A stretch of 64,000 bases of DNA from JABFXX01 sp964419605 (lineage in GTDB: Bacteria; Myxococcota_A; Polyangia; Haliangiales; Haliangiaceae): assembly GCA_964419605.1 (NCBI GenBank), contig CAYQQM010000019.1, positions 1-64,000 on the forward strand. Reading direction: 5' to 3'. The position numbers and the translations under genes are program-made. The first letter of the stretch is position 1. Every line of letters begins with the position of its first letter. Under the pieces are notes generated by a model, which was given only the letters and a program-made list of their open reading frames with translations, ran no database searches and was not told the DNA's origin. Shown piece after piece: positions 25,901-35,080 of this stretch.

Positions 25901-26241
25901 GATGAACTACCCGGATCGCTCGTGGAGCTCAAGGCCTGCTGGCCAGGCGGAACCGGCGCAGGGGTGCCGCTGGGATGCTCCTGCGCCCGAATGTCGCACG
26001 ATTGCAGCGGTTGCGCCGTTGAAACGATCGGTTGGTCGGCTGTTGCGGCGGCGCCGTTTGTCAATCGCAAGCCACCGTAACATGCGAATGCGATATCGGT
26101 CGGACGGTCCAAATTTTGGAGCGCCGGTGCGGTCGTGGTGTTGTCGGTACAGCTGATCAGCGTCGCGCCGAGCACCGCTAGTGCCATCCACCCAGCCATC
26201 GTGCAGTTGCACGCGCCGATTCGGGATCTCGTTGTTCTCAT
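22951..26241 (-). CDS. Very large secreted lipoprotein, propeller-like with Cys-rich segments
   Basis: A 1096-residue protein with a signal peptide ending in a lipobox (LGATLISC). The long N-terminal part reads like a surface-displayed propeller (VRVLDADPLTPGKNAITVGEDPVAIATD-style repeats; GIELPSNAIPTSINVF; SRMIGYFGVIT). The C-terminal half is Cys-rich with spaced pairs (CDPSLGNVDCPLGYTC, CTSDDQCQRL, CNADADCDTGTVCSKGMC), a style frequent in large myxobacterial surface lipoproteins. ATG at 26241 overlaps the stop of the gene before by four bases (ATGA), so the two are coupled. No domain with known catalysis was found. Confidence 0.75.
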   Translation of the reverse strand: MRTTRSRIGACNCTMAGWMALAVLGATLISCTDNTTTAPALQNLDRPTDIAFACYGGLRLTNGAAATADQPIVSTAQPLQSCDIRAQEHPSGTPAPVPPGQQALSSTSDPGSSSYYAFILQSAPGTLAVASWPAVAPSVLTSGDVRVLDADPLTPGKNAITVGEDPVAIATDSRGCYELTVNAGTCDMSVVDINSALTYANNPAAALAADRHVEVNRIDIVNSAGVPLRAKPAAMVAEPPSGTIGQACSAQPTGLVYVAYPGCHLVAGVDAATGKIVTGVKYDAAGVASIVGGDVACPDECGGGGDNSPGPRPVALSLERDPDPLLDRRVLAIGSKNSHVVTMVELGLDYRPMSLSNVVLSDSTGKLGVTDVVVSPSIGMGGREGFINDESALGSKAQFLYAIATDNTIRVANVFNVVNTECDAQVDPRYLHDEKTVKRLSCIPVGDPARPRRAGAKGPGIELPSNAIPTSINVFRIPELSGDDRLPGTPSRMIGYFGVITAANGATYVLNIDDDDFDDFVDVNNPIATPIPLDIAHQLRDGLPKRGSLAETLVDNVQVPVCDTDGPDPDAAGGNSGGPRLVGSPTRRVPAGTLAAEKLGALPSIRQVQCTGYTGNRVVSELAFAAPIAVRDSVFPDWRGLRSDEVWTMTWEGSVSIDDASTSVDGPAVRTSQMFVDGSGLRLVDQSRPYCDAGIQPYDIVQLRGCDPSLGNVDCPLGYTCFVHPNSQVAGLGACMLKNEADRLANACKPFLTSLRRYTVGKTSSGALQLLPRKHVLRTTPIDGCTSDDQCQRLANYALQNAGSAHPSADTTPPDTHRYTCAVDDQRSPELDASGTQPLKRCIQTCNADADCDTGTVCSKGMCMEGVVPPQACVSAPQRYELRVGGAFAVVGTRSGFYHSIVEDSQGRCVADPSANPLLVGRLPLRAPPCDPAADPRTGRRADGTFEPNPCSLQADEVESQPNYVAGSCTLDATPTVTVTRSADAIKFRNPGLTLTIVDPTYPGDARCIGDRSGSLGKIPVVAPLQQTSVRITAGFNPFVIGIRPALPTKVSRGPGQSIWVLDEGDVLSSTSTSLSTKGRVYRVESQSVSVINVLQ

Positions 26242-27572
26242 TGCGGGGCCTTTACCTCGCCGATGCGAAGTATCACGTGGTTGCGCAGCGGCGATTTTGG
26301 ATCCGCTTCGACAACTGCAATCGTGTCCTCGAGGAAGTTGGTAACGTAAACCTTTTTCCGCGACGGCGCTGCGACGACTGCATACGGACCGCGTCCGACC
26401 GCGATGATGTCCTCCACCGTTGGAGGACCACTCGGATCGACGACATAGAGCTGACCATCCTGGAAGCAGCTGATGTACACGCGATCACCGTCACCGGTAT
26501 CCATAACTGATAAGGACGACGCCTGCCGGCAAATATCGGTCGCGGCAATGCCGACGTTAACAGGGAATCCAGACGGCCGCAGCGATGTATCGAAAACCTG
26601 TAACGACGGGGGGCGCCGATTGACAGCGTACATGCGATCGCCGCCGGGAGAAAATGCGATTCCACGCGTATCCTGCGAGCCGCCCGCATTCGCCCCCACC
26701 GCCGCGCGCAAAAAGAAGTAGTTGCTCGGCAGCAAATAGGGCTCGGCATTGCCGGGCCGCCCAACGGTAAATGTCTGGACTCGATCTTCGCTGCGGCTGC
26801 CCACATACACGATCGATCCGACACTCGAAGGACGGATTGCAACTCCGGTGGAACCGCGCAGCCCGGTGGACGGATCGGCGGCAAATACGCCGGTCGCGAT
26901 GTCGGCGATCGTCGCGTTGCGTCCAGCGGGAGAGTCGATGAGCGTTATTGCGCCGGTACTCAGGTGGGTTACGAACGCGAGTCCGCTTGCCGAGTCCGCC
27001 ACCGCGCGGAACGGCTCATCCGGAAGCACGCCCAGGTCGGGAGAATCGTGAACCGCAAATAGCCGGTGTGCTTCATCGCACAGCGCAAATCCCTCAGCGC
27101 TGCTGCAAGAAAGCTTTTCGCCGTCGAAATCGATCCACGACACCGATGGATCTCCGCGCGTTGGCACAATCAGACGCAATGTGCCGTCGCGGAAATCTTG
27201 AATCGCGATATCGGTCGCAAAGTTTCCAACACGCGTCCCGCTGCCCAACTGAATAAATGGCGTTTCATCACAGATCAACGTCTCGGTGCGATCGGAATCT
27301 GGGCGACAACCCTCGGCCACAGTTTTGTTTTCAGCCCACCGTGCGCTAATCTGATCGACGAGCGCCAAGTTGAGGACGGCGATCGATCCCGAGTCGTAAC
27401 GCAGCTCGGAGTTCGCGTTCACCACGAACAACTTTGAACCATCGGGTGCAAGCGCCGCGCCGGTTGGGAAGAACAGCTGATCTTGCGGCGGGCGAACCTC
27501 CTCGGACGATGCAGTGCATGCCGCGCCCCCTACGGTCAGGGCGATCATCCACATGGACACAGCGAACCCCAT
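26238..27572 (-). CDS. YVTN-type beta-propeller lipoprotein
   Basis: About 444 residues from ATG at 27572 (GTG at 27575 is an alternative); an open extension to 28025 lies antisense to ppdK and is discarded. The signal peptide ends in VGGAAC (lipobox). Repeats of the surface-lipoprotein propeller type follow: PTGAALAPDGSKLFVVNANS, GVAIRPSSVGSIVYVGSRSEDRV, GIAFSPGGDRMYAVNRRP, VGRGPYAVVAAPSRKKVYVTN. It overlaps and probably cotranslates with the 1096-residue lipoprotein gene. A surface-exposed binding role is likely; the ligand is unknown. Confidence 0.75.
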   Translation of the reverse strand: MGFAVSMWMIALTVGGAACTASSEEVRPPQDQLFFPTGAALAPDGSKLFVVNANSELRYDSGSIAVLNLALVDQISARWAENKTVAEGCRPDSDRTETLICDETPFIQLGSGTRVGNFATDIAIQDFRDGTLRLIVPTRGDPSVSWIDFDGEKLSCSSAEGFALCDEAHRLFAVHDSPDLGVLPDEPFRAVADSASGLAFVTHLSTGAITLIDSPAGRNATIADIATGVFAADPSTGLRGSTGVAIRPSSVGSIVYVGSRSEDRVQTFTVGRPGNAEPYLLPSNYFFLRAAVGANAGGSQDTRGIAFSPGGDRMYAVNRRPPSLQVFDTSLRPSGFPVNVGIAATDICRQASSLSVMDTGDGDRVYISCFQDGQLYVVDPSGPPTVEDIIAVGRGPYAVVAAPSRKKVYVTNFLEDTIAVVEADPKSPLRNHVILRIGEVKAPQ

Positions 27573-27643
27573 CACTGGTTTGGACTCTGCCCCCCGTTGC
27601 CGCGTTGCCTGGCAGCGCAGTTCATCTATTTGGGCCCTATACT

Positions 27644-30295
27644 TCACGTCGCCTCCGCTAGTGCAGCTCGTGCGGCCGCGACGCGAGCAATCGGAATGCG
27701 AAACGGCGAGCACGAAACGTAATCCAGACCGATTCGGTGACAAAATTCGACGGAACTCGGCTCCCCGCCATGTTCCCCGCAGATTCCGACCTTGAGCGTG
27801 GGCTTGCCTGCCCGACCGCCGCGAACGCCGAGTTCGACCAGCGCGCCCACCCCCTCCACATCGAGAGCAACGAATGGGTCGGCGACGAGCACGCCCTGGT
27901 CGACATAGGTGGGAAGAAACCGTCCCGCATCGTCGCGGGACAGTCCGAACGTTGTCTGTGTCAGATCGTTGGTCCCGAATGAGAAAAAATCGACGTACTC
28001 GGCGATCCGATCCGCCACTACGCACGCGCGCGGCAATTCGATCATCGTGCCAACCGTGTACGCGATGGACCGACCGGGTGTGGCCGCCTCGAATGAACGC
28101 TGCACCAATGCGCGCAACCGCCTCAGCTCCTCCGGCGCCATCACCAAGGGAATCATGATCTCCGGCACTACCTTGACGCCCTCAGCTTCTACCAGCAGCG
28201 CCGCCTCGCCGATCGCCTGGACCTGAACTTCGTAGATTTCGGGATAGGTAATTGCGAGCCGGCAGCCGCGATGCCCTAACATCGGATTTGCCTCTGTAAG
28301 CTCGGCGACTTTGGCCGTAATCGCTGCCGCCGAGGTGCCGAGTTCCTGTGCCACCTGGGCAATTTCAGCCTCGGCATGCGGCAAGAACTCATGCAGCGGC
28401 GGATCGAGGAGTCGGATCGTGACCGGAAGTCCCTCCATGACTCGAAACAGTTCCGCAAAATCGCTGCGCTGCATCGGTAAGATCTTAGCAAGCGCAGCGC
28501 GACGGCCCGCCTCATCGGAAGCGAGGATCATTTGCCGTACCGCCAGGAGCCGCTCGGGCTGAAAGAACATGTGCTCTGTGCGGCATAGGCCAATGCCTTC
28601 CGCCCCGAAGCTGCGGGCGGTCCGCGCATCGCTCGGCGTATCGGCATTGGTGCGCACGCGCAGACGGCGAAACGAATCGACCCACCCCAAAAGTGTGCCG
28701 AGCTCAGAACCCAGCTGAGCCGGCACCAGCGGCACAGAACCGACAAATACCTCTCCGGTCGACCCGTCAAGCGTTAGCACGTCGCCCTCCACGACTTTGA
28801 ACTCCTTCCCCGCAGCAACAAATGAAGCCGCCTTCTTCGCGAGATCGATCCGCAGCGCCGAGCACGCGGTAATGCAGCACTTGCCCATGCCGCGCGCCAC
28901 GACCGCGGCATGCGATGTCATGCCACCGCGAGCAGTGAGAATTCCCGCGGCTGCTTTCATTCCGTGGATGTCTTCCGGTGAAGTTTCAGTTCGCAATAGG
29001 AGCACTGGGTCGCCGCGCAGATGCCAGTCGGCGGCAGCATTTGCGGTGAACACAATGCGACCAATCGCCGCTCCTGGCGACGCTGGCAACCCCTTCGCCA
29101 GCGGGTTCGGGCGATTGGCGGGATCGATCGTGGGATGGAGCACGTCGTCGAGTCGCGCCGGATCGATGCGCAGCACTGCCTCTCGCGGAGTCAATTTTCC
29201 TTCGGCGACCAGATCGACTGCAACCTTGACCATCGCCTTGGCCGTTCGCTTTCCGCTCCGGGTCTGGAGCATGAATAGCCGCCCGTTTTGGATCGTGAAC
29301 TCGAGATCTTGCATATCCCGGAAGTGATCCTCGAGTAGTTTTCCCGCTTTCACGAGCTCGCCATAGGCCCCCGGAAAGCGGCGCTCGAGCTCGGCGATTT
29401 GCTGCGGCGTACGAATCCCGGCAACGACGTCTTCGCCCTGAGCGTTGACTAGGAATTCGCCGTAGAGCTCGGGCGTTCCCGTGGCAGGGTTGCGCGTAAA
29501 CGCGACCCCAGTCGCGCAATCGTCGCCCAGATTGCCAAACACCATCGCTTGAACGTTGACCGCCGTTCCAATCGTTGGCGAAATGCCGTGCATCTTGCGG
29601 TAGACCTCCGCGCGCGGATTATTCCACGACCGAAACACCGCCCCGATTGCCCCCCATAACTGCGACCCAACGTCGCTGGGGAACGGCTGCCCTGTGTGGT
29701 CAGCGACAATCGCCTTGAACTCGGCTACGACTTCGCGCAGCGCGGTCTCGTTCAAATCCTGATCGCGATCGACCCGGTGGCGGCGTTTGATACGATCCAG
29801 CGCGCGGTCAAACGGCGGCTCCGCATCTTCGCTGGCTGCCACCACACCCAGAACGACTTCGCCATACATTGCAACAAAGCGACGGTAGCAATCCCACGCG
29901 AACCTGGGATTTCCGCTCTGCGCGGCAAGTGCTGCTACGGTTGCATCGTTGAGTCCAAGGTTGAGAATCGTATCCATCATGCCGGGCATCGATGCGGGCG
30001 CACCGGACCGCACCGACACGAGAAGCGGTGCCACGGCATCGCCAAACTTGCTCTGAACCCGCGTTTCTAGCCGCGCCAGCGCCACGCCCACTTCCGCCTC
30101 GAGTTCGCGGGGATAGTTCCCCTCCCCGCGCTCCATAACGTGACGGCACACCTCGGTGGTGATCGTGAATCCAGGAGGCACCGGCAATCCCAGCGCCGCC
30201 ATTTCCGCGAGGTTTGCGCCCTTGCCGCCGAGCAGCGCTTTGTCCGAGGCGCGCCCTTCCACAGTTCCACTACCGAAACTTTTGACGTACGTCAT
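27644..30295 (-). CDS. ppdK: Pyruvate, phosphate dikinase
   Basis: An 883-residue PPDK, interconverting pyruvate + ATP + Pi and phosphoenolpyruvate + AMP + PPi. Domains in order: N-terminal ATP-grasp (LLGGKGANLAEMAALG at residue 21), central phosphohistidine domain with GGMTSHAAVVARG (catalytic His), and the C-terminal TIM-barrel with GLCRTEHMF and the catalytic cysteine near GICGEHGGEP. The start ATG at 30295 overlaps the glyS stop by one base; TTG at 30298 is an in-frame alternative. It is cotranscribed with glyQ-glyS. Confidence 0.97.
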   Translation of the reverse strand: MTYVKSFGSGTVEGRASDKALLGGKGANLAEMAALGLPVPPGFTITTEVCRHVMERGEGNYPRELEAEVGVALARLETRVQSKFGDAVAPLLVSVRSGAPASMPGMMDTILNLGLNDATVAALAAQSGNPRFAWDCYRRFVAMYGEVVLGVVAASEDAEPPFDRALDRIKRRHRVDRDQDLNETALREVVAEFKAIVADHTGQPFPSDVGSQLWGAIGAVFRSWNNPRAEVYRKMHGISPTIGTAVNVQAMVFGNLGDDCATGVAFTRNPATGTPELYGEFLVNAQGEDVVAGIRTPQQIAELERRFPGAYGELVKAGKLLEDHFRDMQDLEFTIQNGRLFMLQTRSGKRTAKAMVKVAVDLVAEGKLTPREAVLRIDPARLDDVLHPTIDPANRPNPLAKGLPASPGAAIGRIVFTANAAADWHLRGDPVLLLRTETSPEDIHGMKAAAGILTARGGMTSHAAVVARGMGKCCITACSALRIDLAKKAASFVAAGKEFKVVEGDVLTLDGSTGEVFVGSVPLVPAQLGSELGTLLGWVDSFRRLRVRTNADTPSDARTARSFGAEGIGLCRTEHMFFQPERLLAVRQMILASDEAGRRAALAKILPMQRSDFAELFRVMEGLPVTIRLLDPPLHEFLPHAEAEIAQVAQELGTSAAAITAKVAELTEANPMLGHRGCRLAITYPEIYEVQVQAIGEAALLVEAEGVKVVPEIMIPLVMAPEELRRLRALVQRSFEAATPGRSIAYTVGTMIELPRACVVADRIAEYVDFFSFGTNDLTQTTFGLSRDDAGRFLPTYVDQGVLVADPFVALDVEGVGALVELGVRGGRAGKPTLKVGICGEHGGEPSSVEFCHRIGLDYVSCSPFRIPIARVAAARAALAEAT

Positions 30296-32412
30296 CAAAC
30301 CGCTCCCGCGCTAGCCAGCAGACGAACATCAGCAATCGCCATGTATGGGGCCACGAACCAATTGAGCAACGCCAGGCGGTTGTCGCGCAGCATTGGGTCG
30401 GGGTCCATCACTCGTACACCGCCCTTGTCAAAGAACGCCGCCACGGCGGGTCGCAACCGCTCGAGCGACTCGAACACGGCGGCGTAGTCGCGATTGGCCC
30501 GCGGTTGAGCCTCAGCATGTTGCGCCGCCAACGTCGCGTCGTACAAGGCGCGCTCGGCATTGCTCGCGCTGACAAATCGCATTGGATCGGGGGCACTGCC
30601 GAGGGGCAGCTTGTTGGCGCGAGCCTCATCGAGAATGTTTGCAACTCTCTTGAATACTTCGCGCGCTTGTTTGGAAATCTTTCCGCAGGCCGCAGCGCGA
30701 TCGCGGGCGTCGATCGGGTCGCGAAACTCCTGCGCCAGCGCAGCGTCAGCGTCTTGCGGCGGTATGCCTTGTTCGACAAAGATGCCGCGCAGCCGAGCGC
30801 GAAAGAACTCGTCGAGCCTCGCCGGGTCCCGCAGCGAAACGCCTTGGGCAGCAAGCGCATCGCGGGCTGCCGGCAACGCCCACAAAAACACGTCGCTCCA
30901 GCCGCGAAACAGTGCGATTTGCCAGATGCCGATCGCTGCACGGCGCAGGCCGAAGGGATCGCCCGATCCAGACGGCTCCAGCCCGACGGCAAAGCAGCCC
31001 ACGATGGTATCCATGCGATCCGCAACCGCGACTAGCGCAGCAGCGTCGGTCCTCGGCAACTCAGCGCCCTGCCCCTTCGGCCACCAATGCTGCTCGATCC
31101 CATCGGCAACGGCGTCGCCAAACCTTGCGTGGCGCGCGTAGTGCTTACCCATCACGCCCTGAAGCTCCGGAAACTCACCAACCGCCCGCGAGGCGAGATC
31201 CGCTTTGCACCAGCGCGCGATTTCAAGTGCAGTCTCTGCACCGGCCATCGCCGTGGGAGCCGCGCGAAGGATGCTGCCCAGCCGCGCGATCTTGTGGCCA
31301 ATCGTCTTCGCGCGATCGCCGAGTTTGGCTTGAAACACCACCTCTTGAAGCTTGGCGTTCCACTGATCAAAGCTGTGCTTGCGATCGTCGTTGAAAAAGA
31401 AAGCAGCATCCGCCAGGCGCGAAGCGAGGACCTTCTCGTTGCCCCGAGCAACCACGCTGACATCGGTGGCTGCCGTCGCCGCGATCGTCGCAAATTGGTT
31501 GGCCAGAGTCCCTGCGCTGTCCTCCATCGCAAAGTAGCGCTGATGGGTGCGCATTGCCGTGACGATCATCTCCTCCGGCACCGCCAGGAACGAGGCATCG
31601 AAGCCACCGGAAACTCCCACGGGATACTCGCCGAGGTACGTCACCTCATCGAGCAGAGCTTCATCACGTCGAACCTTCCGACCGGTGAGGCGTGCCAGGC
31701 GTTCGAGCTCGGCGACGATCATGTCGCGACGAACCCCCGGGTCCACGATCACCTTTGCTGCGCGCAGCGTGTCAGCGTAGCGGTCGGCATTTTCAATGGG
31801 GTGAAACCCCGGAGCCAAAAATCGATGACCGCGCGATTCGCGCCCCGCAACGTGCCCAGCCCATTGCATAGCAACGACTTCTTCGCCATACAGCGCCACA
31901 AGCCATTGCACCGGACGCACAAATCCGGTTTCGCTCCACCCCCAGCGCATCGCCTTCGGCCACGCAATGCCCTCGGCCAACTCGCGCAACAGATCGCCCA
32001 GAAGCGCGGTGGTGTCGCTGCCTTGGACGTGGCGAGTTGCGACGATGTATTGCCCCTTCTTGCCGGAAACTTCTTCGGCGCGCAGCGACGCTGGGTCCAG
32101 GCCGTTTTTCCTGGCAAATGCTTGTCCTGCCGCACTCAGCGAACCATCGCCGGAAAACCCGACCGCAGCCGGAGGCCCGACGATATGTTCATCCAAATCA
32201 GGCTGCCGATCGGCCAACTGTTTCACGATGAGTGCGATCCGGCGCGGCGTGCCCAGCGCAGAAATGTCGCCGTGCGACAGACGTGCCGTTGCCAACCGCT
32301 TCGCCGCAGCCCCCGGCAAGTCCGCCAGCGCCTTGGCGAGCATGCCGGCGGGAACTTCCTCGCACCCGATCTCAAACAGAAGGTCGCGCGGGTGACTCGG
32401 TTCAGGCGACAC
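30295..32412 (-). CDS. glyS: Glycyl-tRNA synthetase beta subunit
   Basis: About 705 residues from GTG at 32412, which overlaps the glyQ stop; a longer frame upstream duplicates glyQ sequence in another frame and is rejected. The beta subunit carries tRNA-binding and editing parts: DLLFEIGCEEVPAGML at the start, the LGTPRRIAL stretch, a middle RYFAMEDSAGTLANQFATIAAT and FFNDDRKHSF (HD-type domain), and a C-terminal anticodon-binding-like helical domain. With glyQ it forms the alpha2beta2 enzyme that charges glycine. Confidence 0.96.
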   Translation of the reverse strand: MSPEPSHPRDLLFEIGCEEVPAGMLAKALADLPGAAAKRLATARLSHGDISALGTPRRIALIVKQLADRQPDLDEHIVGPPAAVGFSGDGSLSAAGQAFARKNGLDPASLRAEEVSGKKGQYIVATRHVQGSDTTALLGDLLRELAEGIAWPKAMRWGWSETGFVRPVQWLVALYGEEVVAMQWAGHVAGRESRGHRFLAPGFHPIENADRYADTLRAAKVIVDPGVRRDMIVAELERLARLTGRKVRRDEALLDEVTYLGEYPVGVSGGFDASFLAVPEEMIVTAMRTHQRYFAMEDSAGTLANQFATIAATAATDVSVVARGNEKVLASRLADAAFFFNDDRKHSFDQWNAKLQEVVFQAKLGDRAKTIGHKIARLGSILRAAPTAMAGAETALEIARWCKADLASRAVGEFPELQGVMGKHYARHARFGDAVADGIEQHWWPKGQGAELPRTDAAALVAVADRMDTIVGCFAVGLEPSGSGDPFGLRRAAIGIWQIALFRGWSDVFLWALPAARDALAAQGVSLRDPARLDEFFRARLRGIFVEQGIPPQDADAALAQEFRDPIDARDRAAACGKISKQAREVFKRVANILDEARANKLPLGSAPDPMRFVSASNAERALYDATLAAQHAEAQPRANRDYAAVFESLERLRPAVAAFFDKGGVRVMDPDPMLRDNRLALLNWFVAPYMAIADVRLLASAGAV

Positions 32413-33391
32413 AGCCCAGCTCCTGTGCGTGTGGAACGACCGCGCGCGCCGCGGCGAGCCCACTGGCGTTGACACCGCCGTCTGCCGCCGCATCGAACGC
32501 CGCCTTGGCCTTGCTGCCAATTTCCGCCGGTAACAGCGGAAACCCCAGGCGCGCCCGCGACTCCAGGTATGCGTGGGCGCATCCGCGAGCCATCCCTCGC
32601 ACGCGGCCGATAAACCGGGCGCGCTCGGTGACGCTAATGGCCCCGCGCGCATCGAGCGCATTGAACGCGTGGCTCGCCTTCATGCAAAATTCGTACGCTG
32701 GCAGTACCAGCTGCTTGCTCAGAAGCCGGGAGCATTCGCGCTCATACGTATCAAACTCGTGAAAGGCGATTTTGGGGTCGAGGTGCTCGAAGTGGTACGT
32801 TGAATATTCGACCTCCCACGGATGACGCAACTGTCCGTAGGTCACGTGGCGATCCCACTTCACGTCGTACATGTTGTCGACGTTTTGCAGGTACATCGCG
32901 AGCCGCTCGACGCCGTACGTGAGCTCGGCCGTCACCGGCAATAGATCCAGGCCTCCGGCTTGCTGAAAGTAGGTGAACTGTGTGACCTCCATGCCGTCAC
33001 ACCACACTTCCCAACCGAGCCCCCACGCCCCGAGCGTTGGCGACTCCCAATCGTCTTCGACAAACCGAATGTCGTGCGCCCCAGGGTCCAGACCGATCGC
33101 ACGCAGCGAGTCGAGGTACAAGTCTTGGACGTTACGCGGGGACGGCTTGAGCCCGACCTGATACTGGTAGTACGCGCCGGCTCGGTTCGGATTGTCGCCA
33201 TAACGGCCGTCGGATGGGCGGCGACAAAATTGCGAAAACGCCGCGTTCCACGGCTCAGGCCCCAGGACGCGCAGAAACGTTGCTGGATGAAACGTGCCCG
33301 CGCCGACCGAAACATCGACCGGCTGTTCGATCACGCAACCGCGTTCCGCCCAGTATTTACCGAGCGTGAACAGGAGATCTTGCAGGTACAT
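32402..33391 (-). CDS. glyQ: Glycyl-tRNA synthetase alpha subunit
   Basis: A 329-residue class II aminoacyl-tRNA synthetase catalytic subunit. Signatures: MYLQDLLFTLGKYWAERGC at the start, GTFHPATFLRVLGPEPW, RRPSDGRYGDNPNR (motif 2 region) and LTYGVERLAMYLQ (motif 3). It is followed by glyS with overlapping start, then ppdK, on the same strand. Its start at 33391 faces the divergent DUF4157 gene; the 249-bp gap between them shows no firm promoter. Confidence 0.97.
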   Translation of the reverse strand: MYLQDLLFTLGKYWAERGCVIEQPVDVSVGAGTFHPATFLRVLGPEPWNAAFSQFCRRPSDGRYGDNPNRAGAYYQYQVGLKPSPRNVQDLYLDSLRAIGLDPGAHDIRFVEDDWESPTLGAWGLGWEVWCDGMEVTQFTYFQQAGGLDLLPVTAELTYGVERLAMYLQNVDNMYDVKWDRHVTYGQLRHPWEVEYSTYHFEHLDPKIAFHEFDTYERECSRLLSKQLVLPAYEFCMKASHAFNALDARGAISVTERARFIGRVRGMARGCAHAYLESRARLGFPLLPAEIGSKAKAAFDAAADGGVNASGLAAARAVVPHAQELGCVA

Positions 33392-33640
33392 ACGAACCGC
33401 CGGACCCTACCGTCACCGCTCTATGCGGTCAAGCCGCGTCCACGAGCTAACTACCCCAGAACACTTAGCGATCTCGCGTATCTTGCGTCGCCGTTCCCCC
33501 ACGGCCCGCCAGGATCCCCGCGTCGTTCGATTTGGGCGCACCAAAGGGGATATCTCGACCGGGGCGACCGTAGTACGACCGACTATTCGCTTTACCCTGC
33601 CCGGTTGGGGGGCGCGTAGCGTCACAAGGGGAGAGCGCAG

Positions 33641-35080
33641 ATGGGGCGCGACTATCAATCCAGAAGGGCGGGAAGCAAAACAACGTTGGGAGCCCAGCCG
33701 GGAGCCGTACCCACTCCGGGCAAGCGCTCGTTGGTTGAAGCAACCACGCCCCGCACGGTCCAACGCAAGGAGACCGGGCGGCGATCGAGCGACGATGTTC
33801 AAGCTGCCGCCGAGCGCGGCATCTCGGGTATCAGCGGCGCAGTGCCCCACGTTGAAACCATCCAGCCCCTGTTCGGACACCACGACATCCGCGGCGTGCG
33901 CGCGCACACGGGAGGCGCAGCCCGTCAGGCGTGCGACGACATGGGTGCGCAGGCCTTTGCGACCGGCAATCACGTCGCATTCCGCGGCTCTCCGGATCTG
34001 CATACGGCAGCACACGAACTCGCCCACGTGGTCCAACAACGCAGCAATGTCGTACAGCTCAAGGGCGGCGTGGGCACAGCCCACGATGTGTATGAGCGCC
34101 ACGCCGATCAGGTGGCGGACCTCGTCGTTTCCGGTCGGAGTGCGCAATCCAAGCTCGATGAGCTGGCCGGAGGGTTCGCGACGCCATCCGCCTCAAATTC
34201 GTTGCAGCGCAAAGAGGTCGCCGAAGGTGAAGCGATCAGGGGCCCCCAAGACTGGACCCGCCACGACCGAGAGACCAACTCGTCCCGGTGGCAAGGAGCT
34301 TGCCTGTTCAATCTGAAAGCTGCCGACTCCAGCCAATACGTGAAGGTGGTGGAGCGCCGCGACTTCTACAAATGGTTCTATGAGTACAGCGTGTCGCTCG
34401 GATACAAAACCCGATGGGCGCTCGCCGCACACCTAGTCGCCGAAGGGGCACATCAAGTAGCGGACATGGACCAAGGCCACGCGGTCGCCAATGAGAGCCT
34501 GGACTTAGCGAGTGTAGAATTGCAGGCTGCGATGCGCGAAGGAAACCAGGTCATTTTTGACAATGTTCTTCCGAAGCTCAAGAAGCTGCTCGAAAGTCCC
34601 CAGCTTCGGGAGGCCGGCCAAAACATTCCGGTAAACCCGGGACTCGACTGGGACAAGCAAACTCTCTCCGAGGAACAAGCGCTGGTGCAGCCGCTGTATG
34701 CCCGGATGTCTCCGGAAAGCATCGGCCAGCTCAACTACATCGCGCGAAAAAAGCGACTCGCCGGAATCGGCGCAACCCTATCAGGGGACGACAAAGTCCC
34801 CAAAGGTCCACACAACAAGGTAGCATCCCTGCATTCAATCAGCCCAACATCCAAAACATCGACCATCGGTGGAAGTATGGAATGGAGCTGGGCAACCAGT
34901 TCACGCCCGGGGGAACCGGGTACAATCCTGCCGTCGACACTCGACCGCCAGAGCCCATCGGATATCGCGACGGGACGGAGTTTGCCAAAGTCGACACGCT
35001 CCAGCACTTGCACAAGCTCGATGCGTGGCTCAATCCGAATCGAATCTCGCGCGTCGGCGGCGGCAGCAACCTGCAATTAA
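33641..35080 (+). CDS. DUF4157-type (HExxH) protein, N-terminal part of an apparently frameshifted gene
   Basis: A 479-codon frame, but only the first about 390 codons look coding in this frame; beyond about 34820 the residues turn Ser/Arg-rich and unnatural, while frame +2 (34882-35322) continues with protein-like sequence. Residues about 70-150 are the DUF4157 domain (FGHHDIRGVRAHTGGAARQ, then the zinc motif HELAHVVQQR with His125, Glu126, His129), common in extracellular contractile injection system (eCIS) loci and their effectors. The next 240 residues are helical and unknown. No signal peptide. GGGGAG precedes the ATG by eight bases. A single missing base near 34815 would restore a protein of about 560 residues. 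Confidence 0.72.
   Translation: MGRDYQSRRAGSKTTLGAQPGAVPTPGKRSLVEATTPRTVQRKETGRRSSDDVQAAAERGISGISGAVPHVETIQPLFGHHDIRGVRAHTGGAARQACDDMGAQAFATGNHVAFRGSPDLHTAAHELAHVVQQRSNVVQLKGGVGTAHDVYERHADQVADLVVSGRSAQSKLDELAGGFATPSASNSLQRKEVAEGEAIRGPQDWTRHDRETNSSRWQGACLFNLKAADSSQYVKVVERRDFYKWFYEYSVSLGYKTRWALAAHLVAEGAHQVADMDQGHAVANESLDLASVELQAAMREGNQVIFDNVLPKLKKLLESPQLREAGQNIPVNPGLDWDKQTLSEEQALVQPLYARMSPESIGQLNYIARKKRLAGIGATLSGDDKVPKGPHNKVASLHSISPTSKTSTIGGSMEWSWATSSRPGEPGTILPSTLDRQSPSDIATGRSLPKSTRSSTCTSSMRGSIRIESRASAAAATCN

Noticed and set aside
27573..28025. Upstream extension of the propeller lipoprotein frame
   Set aside because: It lies in another frame of ppdK, and the signal peptide begins at 27572.
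32413..32661. Upstream extension of glyS
   Set aside because: It overlaps glyQ and precedes the typical GlyS N-terminus.
33392..33640. T-box or other riboswitch ahead of glyQ
   Set aside because: No T-box motif or convincing structure upstream of glyQ was found; the gap separates divergent genes.
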